From positions 806,001-870,000 of the forward strand of contig CAVNZM010000001.1 in NCBI GenBank assembly GCA_963693365.1: a DNA stretch of 64,000 bases. Reading direction: 5' to 3'. The position numbers and the translations under genes were made by a program. The notes under the pieces are model-generated. The model was not told the DNA's origin, did no database searches, and saw only the letters and a list, made by a program, of their open reading frames with translations. The DNA is from Amoebidium appalachense (lineage: Eukaryota; Ichthyosporea). Shown here one piece after another: positions 56,401-64,000 of this stretch (positions within the stretch are counted from its first letter, which is position 1; every line of letters starts with the position of its first letter).

Positions 56401-57844
56401 GGTTGACGAGATGACGGCCGGTGAGTCGGTCGAAGAGGAATGACGGAGTGGAGGCATCGTTCAAATCACCCTTGATGTATTCGGCAGCAGCTTGGGATGT
56501 TGAAATGAGGAAGGCTTGGCCAGACGGGGTGTAGTAGGCTTCAATGGTTAGGGTGTTAGTGCCATGGTCGGTGGTGGTGTTGATGACGATATGGCCGGTG
56601 TGAGTGGCCAAGACGGGGGTGCCATTGAAGGCAGCAACGGGAGTCGGTGTCGGAAGGGGAGTGAGGTCATGGAAGAACTCACGGGTGGGGCAAACAGTCA
56701 TGTTGCACCCGGAATCCCAGGCAGGGTCGGAGGACACGGGGACGGAGCTAGCATTGTATGCCGAGAAAGCAAAGGAGACAGATTTCTCACTGCCTTGACG
56801 GGAACGGTTGTGTCTGGACATACGGCATTTCGGCTCAGGGCAATCGATGATCGTGTGATCAGGCTCGTGGCAGTAGGAGCATTCTTTCACGGACGGGGTG
56901 TTAGAACGAGCCGGGGAATCAGAACGACGGGAACCCGAGAAACGGGAACGACTGGGGGAACGAGACGTGGACCGGAAGGCAGGCCGGTGGGGGGAACGGG
57001 ATCGGGTGTGCTGACGGGAGAGACGAGTTCGGAGGTCCGTGCCAGAGGTACGGTCAAGTCGGGTGCGTAAGTCACGGCGAGGAAGATCACGGGGGGGAGC
57101 ACTGGCATTTAATGCCATGCTGGACTTGGAGGCACGGTGGGCACGGTTGTTCCGGAGTTGCATCTTGAGGTCTTGACGTAACTCGATGCCCTTGACGTGG
57201 TTATGGAGGGACTCGAAGTCGGGGAATAGCTTATCACCGAAGTGATAGTCTTCGATAAGACGATTGAACTCAGGGGTGAGGTCGTCTCTGGTGGTGAGTT
57301 CATTGAAGAACTTCTCAGCTAGACGAGTGAAGTGAATGGACTCATCTTGGAGAGACTGGAGCCGGTTCACGATGGTCTGCAGACGGCTCAGGTAGGTGGT
57401 GAATGATTCACCGGGCTGAAGGGCACAGGCATCCCACTGACGGTGAAGGATGCGGATCTGATCGGGTTTGCCTTGGAGATAGTGTTGACGGAATTTCCAC
57501 ATGGCCCGTTCAGGGTCCATGCCAATACGGTACTGGGCAACGGTGGTGAGGACGGAAGGGTCGATGTTCTGTATCATATGGAGCAGGAGGCAATTGCGGG
57601 CCTCTTTGAGTTCCGCGGTAGTGCCGTAGCCATAGAAGGGGGGTTCACCGTCAACCGCGACGGTGGTAGGGGGGACGTAGTTGTCAGCAAGGACAACATC
57701 CACGAGTCGGACACCTTTAGTGCCGGTCATCATGCCGAGAAAAATGATTTCCCATTGAAAATAGGTAGTTTTGCTATCGGGACCAGTCTTCCCTTCACCT
57801 TTCCACATGGTGATTTTGTTTACGCCAGTTTTGTTTGGATCCAT
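53429..57844 (-). CDS. gag-pol: Copia family 1 Gag-Pol polyprotein, intact
   Basis: 1471 codons without interruption. Approximate residues: gag 1-340 with an Arg/Ser-rich stretch (about 260-315) and CCHC knuckle CSYCHEPDHTIIDC at about 318; protease AWDSGCNM near 376; pre-integrase WHHRLGHRA near 516; integrase with Asp in HWDFFEP (about 581), Asp in FDSGSEF (about 644) and Glu in YVERRM (about 680); Pro-rich linker about 840-960; RT from WIVSEKTL (about 1002) with GNYVDDS near 1152; RNase H from CYTDADFAGC (about 1316) to NLADILTKPL. This is the Ty1/copia order with integrase before RT. All catalytic motifs look intact. Gag and Pol share one frame, as in Drosophila copia, so their ratio must be set by splicing or processing. 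Confidence 0.97.
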   Translation of the reverse strand: MDPNKTGVNKITMWKGEGKTGPDSKTTYFQWEIIFLGMMTGTKGVRLVDVVLADNYVPPTTVAVDGEPPFYGYGTTAELKEARNCLLLHMIQNIDPSVLTTVAQYRIGMDPERAMWKFRQHYLQGKPDQIRILHRQWDACALQPGESFTTYLSRLQTIVNRLQSLQDESIHFTRLAEKFFNELTTRDDLTPEFNRLIEDYHFGDKLFPDFESLHNHVKGIELRQDLKMQLRNNRAHRASKSSMALNASAPPRDLPRRDLRTRLDRTSGTDLRTRLSRQHTRSRSPHRPAFRSTSRSPSRSRFSGSRRSDSPARSNTPSVKECSYCHEPDHTIIDCPEPKCRMSRHNRSRQGSEKSVSFAFSAYNASSVPVSSDPAWDSGCNMTVCPTREFFHDLTPLPTPTPVAAFNGTPVLATHTGHIVINTTTDHGTNTLTIEAYYTPSGQAFLISTSQAAAEYIKGDLNDASTPSFLFDRLTGRHLVNLRLHNGLYYFKDYTIQPPTRPVALAATTHYSVNPSIWHHRLGHRAMTSIKDMVKHDLVIGLPSSVLACDVPDCHGCIMGKTTKAPFRGDRPHSNIPGHEWHWDFFEPTTTSYGGSKVALVTVCRASGLVKIYPMADRTTTLDILTAHTNLVATHAPSRVGVYHFDSGSEFTSKDTRAFCLSQGIKASYAPVDCPQLNGYVERRMRFLQEIVRCLLHQVQDQSLSPKLWAEALQHAAYIINVTPSTTANGRTPFEVFYGVKPDISELKVFGCPAYTHVPASKRNKLAPTVKLGMYIGYDLQSHCHRIFNATTHRVGLFRDVIFDESAYLPSDIPSTLPTPDTTATSTTPPPTVDTEDDVCLVYSGPPPAIVVPPTPPPHRPPCPRARPACRPSSWPWQRHTHPTRLPRQLPLGPVQPGGCPPLHFRTSKFPPPPSPPTPVPAPRRSARLQGKVGLQATTTLPVPPGPPINIDQLPKLVRQLCSGPNGDQVKSALTAEYQAFVDKDIFELVDPPPGANIVGFKWIVSEKTLNSAGDTKIKARGVAQGFSQQYGVDYELIESPVIRPAALRAILALAVVEGHDIHQLDVSTAFLNSPLNETIYMKQPPGFITMATLGKVWRLKKALYGLKQASKAWYDFLDGILLAHGLTRTKTDPFIYLRFFPNNDVVRAGNYVDDSTITNTRGSTAASDLAAHISKMATCRMSPFDRMLGVDFNHSDPHHLHMHQRSYIMDIIHDFNLTDAKSKSTPIPAGTTVSLADCPPQPFTVPYRELLGRLLWVARCTRPDIAYAIGFLGRFSTNPGKTHWDLLRRVARYLLGTIALGIDYKYSATQSPILECYTDADFAGCADSKKSTTGYIIVFAGMPVIWYSKLQPITATSTTEAELIALNAGTQEVACVRDLFKELGCPMLAPTPVYCDNQSTIAIVNSTGIKHRTKHIAVRYHNTKDYIASGDVVVHYVESAHNLADILTKPLPGPSHVHHRARLCLPDIVD

Positions 57845-57880
57845 GATTGAAAAACGAGCGCGAGTTCTAGATGTGTGTAG

Positions 57881-57907
57881 GGAGCGTGCAAAAAGGGCTG
57901 CATAACC
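57881..57907 (-). promoter_or_regulatory. Primer-binding site of intact copia element
   Basis: On the minus strand, directly after the 5' LTR: GGTTATGCAGCCC, a T-rich stretch, then GCACGCTCC. The flanks equal those of the 24581 site, but the centre differs, so the match to initiator tRNA-Met is only partial. Confidence 0.55.
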
Positions 57908-58833
57908 TGTTAATTTCTATAAGTATTTTGGGATGAAAGCAGAGACACAGTGGTGCAGTGTGAAAACACCACAGACACACACAACAACAAAACACGGAAC
58001 GATCGGAGCAGTGTACACAACAGACATCAATGTTTAGACACGACTGAACTGAATTTATTCTGATCTTCGAATAAATACCTGAAATTCCTCTAAGTCCAAT
58101 CCATACATGATTTCCGACCAGTCGGAAATCAGATCCATCTCTAATAGAAACCAATCACTAAGAACCAATTGCTTTCAGAGAGATCCGGTACGCGGAGGCG
58201 TACACGATAGGACACAGACACTAGTTAAGATCAACTCGTGTCATCATCAAGGAAGTTCTAACCTATGACATACTGCAAAGACTCAGACATATCACACTTA
58301 ACCTTGATGATTGGTTAAAGCCCGGCAACACATGAAAACTAAAGTGAATTAATGAAGTCTAAACACACATGCTATTCTAAGTGTAGCCTAAGTGTGTTAC
58401 CGTCCAATGAACACGTATTAAGTAACACAAATCTACCTAACATATATTAGTAGAAAAGAAATACGATTATACACATGAAGACAAGGAGAGAAAGAAAAGA
58501 AAATAAGGAAGGAGAAAGAGGAAGGAAAAGAGAGCACAGATCAACAAACAAGATAGTAATAGCATAACTATAACCAGAGATATTTATGTACACACGAACA
58601 TGTACACGTCTCTCCCTGAGTGGGTGGATCCGTGTACACACATATAAATATTCTAATCGATATTACAATACACGATTAAAGCCGATACAACACGATTACA
58701 AGTATACAAGCATATCGGAGATCGATGCTACACTTTACATAATAGGAGTGTGGCATTTACACTAAGCATATGAACTGAAACATAACACAAACTGAGAAGA
58801 TCTTACCATATGTAAATACTACGTATTACAACA
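57908..58833 (-). repeat. Copia family 1 5' LTR (intact element)
   Basis: 926 bp, same length and apparently same sequence as the 3' LTR at 52049-52974, including the palindrome near 58104-58127. Confidence 0.95.
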
Positions 58834-59168
58834 AGATCCCCACGCGCACCACAATCATATCCCATTCCCAGGCTGCACACACCACCTCACTTTCCTTAGG
58901 GACGGGGAGGAGTATCATGCCCTAAAGGAAAAACTGTTGAAGAGACAGCAGATGCAGCTTGTGGTGGAGGCCGGTAGCGATTCCAATTTAGGGAAATTAC
59001 GGGGGGTTCCTGAGGGGCAGAAGGCATACATTCAAAAAGTCAGTGCACTCACGGAGGAGCTACGGAAAGACCCATACTACCCGTTCGCGAGCAAACCCGA
59101 GGTAAGCTGAACAAGGCGCTCCCCCCCCCCCCCCCCTCCAACCCCCCCCCCCCCCCCCGGATCCGAGC

Positions 59169-59199
<31 letters not shown>

Positions 59200-59501
59200 A
59201 CACACACACCTCCATCCCCCCCCCCCCCCCCCCCCCTGCCCTCCCTACCGTGACTGTACCATGAAAACCCGCATATGAAACCCGCAAGGTATTATGCGTG
59301 TGAACCACACTGAAAGCTAGAGCGATGCACCGTGACATGCACATTTTGACATCCATGTGCTCTCCCCTTGTTTACACTGTCTGTACATGTGCAGGCTGAT
59401 TTGGCCGAGTTCTTCCACGAGAACTTTGTGCCTGCGTACGATCTTCCCGGTTTCTGCACATGCCTAATTTAAAAATCGAACCTAACACAATATGCACACA
59501 G

Positions 59502-59867
59502 GAATTCTCGCGCTTGAGCGTGGATCTTGACATGCACGGTGTGAAACCCCTCGACGTCATGTATAGGGACATTGGAGACTGCATCCAACGCGTGCTCCTT
59601 CATCCCTCTCTAGGCCGCGAGGGCGGCATCACCTACAAAACGGAATTCCCAGTGGACGGGCTTGGGCGCCGGGTGTACAAGGACAACATGGATGGAGACT
59701 GGGCATTGAGGGAAGAATTGCAAATACCGGTCGGGGGCACTCTTATGTCTCTGATCATATACTCAGATCAGACACAACTGACGCAGTTTGCCGGCAAAAA
59801 GGCGTATCCGGTGTACGTGTCGTTGGGGAACATCAACAAGGACGTGAGGTCTGGCGATTGGTGCAGG
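59502..59867 (+). CDS. Plavaka-like gene, exon with transposase core
   Basis: EFSRLSVDLDMHGVKPLDV, LLHPSLGREGGITYKTEFPV, GGTLMSLIIYSDQTQLTQFAG, YPVYVSLGNINKDVRSG. The SDQTQLT..YPVYVSLGNI segment is the recognisable Plavaka block; the Asp of YSDQT may be catalytic. Acceptor CACACAG, donor CAG-GTATGT. Confidence 0.72.
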
Positions 59868-60025
59868 TATGTTAAGCAACTCAGATCCCCAACGTTGTAC
59901 TGGCGTGTTACCATGCATGCACCGTGCATGTACTATAAATGAAGCAATAACATCCCCATGTATACCTCCGGGATGGAGATACTCATGATCACGCGTGCGC
60001 ATGCATAGCGCGCAGCTGTGACCGG

Positions 60026-60038
60026 GGGGAGAGGGGAA

Positions 60039-60086
<48 letters not shown>

Positions 60087-60094
60087 GGGGGGGG
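60026..60094. repeat. G tract in Plavaka-like intron
   Basis: About 50 G in near-continuous run with one CC interruption, in the intron between 59867 and 60190. Confidence 0.9.
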
Positions 60095-60636
60095 GGCTCA
60101 CAAAAATGTATGAAGTATGTCGAGCATATGTATGTACGGTATGTACTAATACTAACCTGGTGATTGCATGCATATGCATGCTAATGCAGGCTACCGGTTG
60201 CATACATCACAGAGCTGGAGTTCAAGGACAAGGCTTCAGAGGGCATCAAAACCAAGGCCCGGCTGAAGCTGTTCCACCACGTTCTGGACATGGTCGTCGG
60301 GGGAGCCCCTGCGGGAGATGAATGAGCGGGGTCGGTGGATGTTCTGTGGAAGTGACCACAGATGGCGGCTTTTCTACCCACGAGTGTCGTACTACATCAC
60401 TGATTGGCCGGAGGGGCGCAAAGTGACCTGTACCAGGTGCTCTTCCCACTCACACTCACACGCGCGCGCACGTGTGCTTTTACCTCACATATTTAGTGAA
60501 TAAAATGATATGTTTCTGATGCTTTTATGTGCTCCATATCTACCCCACGAAGGCACATAATGTTGTCAGAAATCCAGTACTTTTACCAAAACCATAGACT
60601 TCTTTCGTTGTAACTAATACCAAGTAACCTTTTCAG

Positions 60637-61141
60637 GAGTGGTACCACTACTTCGAGCCCTTGCCATCAGTGTTGGGAGAGTGACGAAACCCTGTATAGG
60701 GTTTGGGAGCCGGCCGACCTGAAAACAGAAGAGTCGGTGGCGCTGATTTACGAGAAAGTCGCTGAGCTGCGCGCAACCGGGCAATCGGCAGTAGCGACCG
60801 CTCTACTGAAGCGGGCCTCGCTTCAGGATTTCACGGACAATGCATGCCGTGGTTTCCCTGGCTTCAAATGGCTGTGGGGTGTCCCTGTCGAACGCATGCA
60901 CCAAGCCGACAGTGGTGTATACAAGCAGATGCTCGTCGAATACAAACTATACGTGAAGTACGTGTGCGAACAGCGACATGGTGGGGCCTGTCAGGCCGCC
61001 GACGCGGAGGCCAAGGATCTTATCCGGGAGTTTGATCGCCAATTCAACGACATCCCACGTTTTCACGGACTCAGACACTTCACCGGATCGGTGTCTGACT
61101 TGACCTTCCTCCGTGCCAACGAGTACAGAGACATCATGAAG
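60637..61141 (+). CDS. Plavaka-like gene, large central exon
   Basis: Open throughout. GTTTSSPCHQCWESDETLY, an EPADL segment, LLKRASLQDFTDNACRGF, GFKWLWGVPVERMHQADSGV, FNDIPRFHGLRHFTGSV. Acceptor TTTTCAG, donor AAG-GTACAG. Corresponds to the Cys-pair and central part of Plavaka proteins. Confidence 0.75.
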
Positions 61142-61523
61142 GTACAGAGACTAAGCCCCCCCCCCCCCCCCCCCCCCATGTTTCATATCCCCCCCCCCCC
61201 TCCGCCTGCCACCCCCCCCCCCCCTCCCCCCCCCCCAAAACCCTAACCCCCTTGAAGCCAAGCAAGGGTTATAAAGCAGAACCCTAATCACATTCCACCT
61301 TAACGCAGGTCATGCCTTTCGTGGTCCGTGACCTACTTCCAGACGCTTCGGCAAACATCAAAGCCGAGAAGGTTTTCGTTGGTTGGAATGAATGGTACAT
61401 GGCCGTCACCAAGAAGGAATATACGGATGATGCACTCGAGAAGATAACCGAGTTGTACAAGAGGTATGGTTATGAGTTCGTTAATACATTTTATTTTGTA
61501 ATTTTCTTTTTTTCCCTTTTTTT

Positions 61524-61554
<31 letters not shown>

Positions 61555-61724
61555 TAAGGTTATCAGTAACACGAGCATTACAGGTTTGCACAGGATACAT
61601 ACAACTGCTTTTATATTTTCGGGATACCGTTACTTATTGTCCCCTTTTCTTTTTTTGTTGGGGTGGTGGGGGGGGGGAAGGGGGGAGGGGGGAGGAGGAT
61701 GGTTATCTAACACGCGTGTTTAAG

Positions 61725-61929
61725 GTTTGCCCAGGATGCATACGACTGCTTCAAGGACTCCTCCAAGAATGGCCTACGCACTTCCAAGTTTCATTTCGGT
61801 GGCCATTACGCAGACAACTACCGTCTCTTCGGCCCTGTTGAGACAGCTGAGAGCTGGGAGCGCGCACACAAGTACTACTGCAAAATACCGTATCGCTCGA
61901 CAAACAAGAACTCCACATTCATGCTGCAG
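61725..61929 (+). CDS. Plavaka-like gene, C-terminal conserved exon
   Basis: FAQDAYDCFKDSSKNGLRTSK, FGGHYADNYRLFGPVETAE, WERAHKYYCKIPYRSTNKN. The HY..FG..ET.E..HK..K..YR.TNK pattern is the best conserved stretch of the Plavaka family. Acceptor TTTAAG, donor CAG-GTCAGT. A decayed duplicate of its first 30 bases sits at 61580-61610. Confidence 0.75.
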
Positions 61930-62024
61930 GTCAGTGGATATATAGGTGTCCGTGCCCGTGTCTTGTGTGTGTGCATATGTGACGGTGTGTACGGTCTGTT
62001 GTGTGTGTATGTGTGTGTATGTTA

Positions 62025-62187
<163 letters not shown>

Positions 62188-62468
62188 CAGTTTGGTAACG
62201 ACCTTTTTTGGTCAGGTGGCAAAAAAGGTTCGACGTTGGGACGGCATGGACCTTCGTAGGGCAACTCTTCAAGGCCTGGAAGAGGAGAAGTTGATTGCAG
62301 CTGGGCTCCAGCCACAGGTTGAGGATGTGCTTCCCGACCTGACTGAAGAGGAACTGGCAGATGAGGAGGGCTCAGAGGACATTCCCGTTGTTTTGGAGCC
62401 AGAGATACCGGGAGATGCAGCAGCCGTGCTGGAGCAGGCGGATGCCACAGACACCGTCCTAATGTCAG

Positions 62469-62616
62469 GTATGCGGCCCCCCTCCCCCCCCCCCCCCCCC
62501 CCAAAAAAAAAAAAAAACAAAAAACAACATTCCCACCCGAGGGAGTGTTTTTGGGAGTGTTTTTCCTATACATGCCCTCATGTAGCTTAAAACCCCATCA
62601 AGACCCCCCTGCGTGT
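62469..62616. other. Unassigned, C and A runs
   Basis: C run then A run at 62478-62516 followed by short unassigned sequence. It holds the donor side of the last predicted intron; no acceptor is convincing. Confidence 0.4.
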
Positions 62617-63738
62617 GGGCCAAGTTACAGGGCAGCAGCCAAAATACCAAAAAAAACCCCCCTACATTTACACCCGTAAATGGTATTTTTTCTACATGTG
62701 CAACATCAACCACTCAGGGCACCACCAGATAATGAATAAAACGTGTTCCACGTTCAAGTAGCAGTTGAAACTTGGTTTAAAGTAGAATATGGGTGCTAGG
62801 AACGTGTGCACCGAGTTTTAGCCGTGCACCACAAACCCCCACTAAGCCCCCCCACTTTCCCACCCGGCGGGTGCGTTTTTCCCATATGTGCCTTCATATG
62901 GCTAGGTGCACTTTTGTTGCCACCCACGAACCAATGGCCTGGGAGCATCCATGTTTTGGGAATAGCAGCATATAGGTACTAGGGAGGTGTGGGCCAAGTT
63001 ACAGGGCTGCAGCCAAAATACCAAAAAAAAACCCCTACATTTACACCCGTAAATGGTATTTTTTCTACATGTGCAACATCAACCACTGAGGGCACCACCA
63101 GATAATGAATACAACGTGTTCCACGTGCAAGTAGCAGTTGAAACTTGGTTTAAAGTAGAATATGGGTGCTAGGAACGTGTGCACCGAGTTTTAGCCGTGC
63201 ACCACAAACCCCCACCAAGCCCCCCCACTTTCCCCACCCGGCGGGTGCGTTTTTCCCATATGTGCCTTCATATGGCTAGGTGCACTTTTGTTGCCACCCA
63301 CGAACGAATGGCCTGGGAGCATCCATGTTTTGGGAATAGCAGCATATAGGTACTAGGGAGGTGTGGGCCAAGGTCCAGGGCTGCAGCCAAAATACCAAAA
63401 AAACCCCCCCTACATTTACACCCGTAAATGGTATTTTTCTAAATGTGCAACATCAACCACTCAGAGCACCACCAGATAATGAATAAAACGTGTTCCACGT
63501 GCAAGTAGCAGTTGAAACTTGGTTCAAAGTAGAATATGGGTGCTAGGAACGTGTGCACCGAGTTTTAGCCGTGCACCACAAACCCCCACCAAGCCCCCCC
63601 ACTTTCCCCACCCGGCGGGTGCGTTTTTCCCATATGTGCCTTCATATGGCTAGGTGCACTTTTGTTGCCACCCACGAACCAATGGCCTGGGAGCATCCAT
63701 GTTTTGGGAATAGCAGCATATAGGTACTAGGGAGGTGT
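62617..63738. repeat. Three 374-bp tandem repeats
   Basis: GGGCCAAGTTACAGGGC (or the variant GGGCCAAGGTCC..) recurs at 62617, 62991, 63365 and 63739, an exact 374-bp step each time. Copies differ by few bases. Each unit contains CATTTAC/GTAAATG inverted arms. Non-coding. It lies just downstream of the transposase gene, where DNA transposons often hold subterminal repeats. Confidence 0.95.
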
Positions 63739-64000
63739 GGGCCAAGGTCCAGGGCTACAGCCCTAAAGCCCCCTAAACCCCGCCCATATGGTTACATACA
63801 TCGTTTTATTCTCATTTTTTAAATGTAGCAAAACTGACATTACGATGTCAGTTTTGGTTGTGTAATTGTGGGTGTGTGTATGTATTATGTGTGTTTGTGT
63901 GTGTGTGGTGTAGGGGGGGAGAAGGGGAAGGGGGACGTCGTGGCAAATTCCTAAGGTCTAGGGGGACACCAGCACCATATATAGTAAACGTAGCGAGTAA
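63739..64000. other. Unassigned window end with perfect hairpin
   Basis: AAAACTGACAT and its complement flank TACG at 63830-63855. The rest is GT-rich and unassigned. Confidence 0.5.

Larger units (their letters stand above)
52044..58838 (-). mobile_element. Full-length intact copia family 1 element
   Basis: Flanked by AGATC duplications (52044-52048 and 58834-58838). LTRs 52049-52974 and 57908-58833 are both 926 bp and appear identical where compared. A single gag-pol frame occupies 57844-53429. Polypurine tract AGTGGGGA beside the 3' LTR and primer-binding site beside the 5' LTR. With equal LTRs and an open frame it is young and a candidate autonomous element. It landed in a coding exon of the Plavaka-like gene. 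Confidence 0.95.

Overview
The window is nuclear DNA of an unidentified eukaryote. It contains GT-AG introns, several LTR-retrotransposon families with 5-bp target-site duplications, a PAT/DIRS-type tyrosine-recombinase retroelement, a Plavaka-like DNA transposase and a JmjC-domain gene. Long G/C homopolymers and CA/GT microsatellites occur throughout, including inside introns. Nothing here identifies the host lineage. One copia copy has a primer-binding site that matches, from memory, the anticodon arm of animal-type initiator tRNA-Met. That is compatible with an animal or a relative but does not prove it. No rRNA, tRNA, CRISPR or prokaryotic operon was seen.

Layout. 1-1.3 kb: unassigned. 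1.3-5.9 kb: PAT-like element copy 1, internally deleted, with a solo copia LTR in its G tract. 5.9-8.1 kb: possible host gene of unknown function. 8.1-11.9 kb: microsatellites and G tracts. 11.9-21.1 kb: chain of truncated copia elements of two related families with alternating LTRs, a decayed gag and a probable LINE tail. 21.1-31.5 kb: PAT-like copy 2 with gag, RT, RNase H and tyrosine recombinase, interrupted by a 3'-truncated copia (TSD GTGCC) and a solo LTR (TSD ATAGC). 31.5-44.2 kb: more copia pieces plus a 3.55-kb LTR element without gag-pol (TSD ATAAT). 45.4-50.6 kb, minus strand: multi-exon gene with a JmjC domain. 52.0-62.5 kb, plus strand: multi-exon Plavaka-like transposase gene whose first exon is split by a full-length copia element (TSD AGATC) with equal 926-bp LTRs and an intact 1471-codon gag-pol frame. 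62.6-63.7 kb: three 374-bp tandem repeats.

Reading of the whole. Most coding sequence belongs to retroelements nested in one another. Several insertion events can be ordered from TSDs and reading-frame continuity across the junctions. The most unusual locus is the divergent pair of a JmjC-domain gene and a Plavaka-family transposase gene. They are about 1.4 kb apart once the copia is removed, and both have introns packed with long G or C runs. Whether both belong to one transposon cannot be settled here because no terminal inverted repeats were identified. The JmjC gene has one premature TAG. The transposase gene has one frameshift and the copia insertion, so both look recently inactivated unless the small lesions are sequencing errors.
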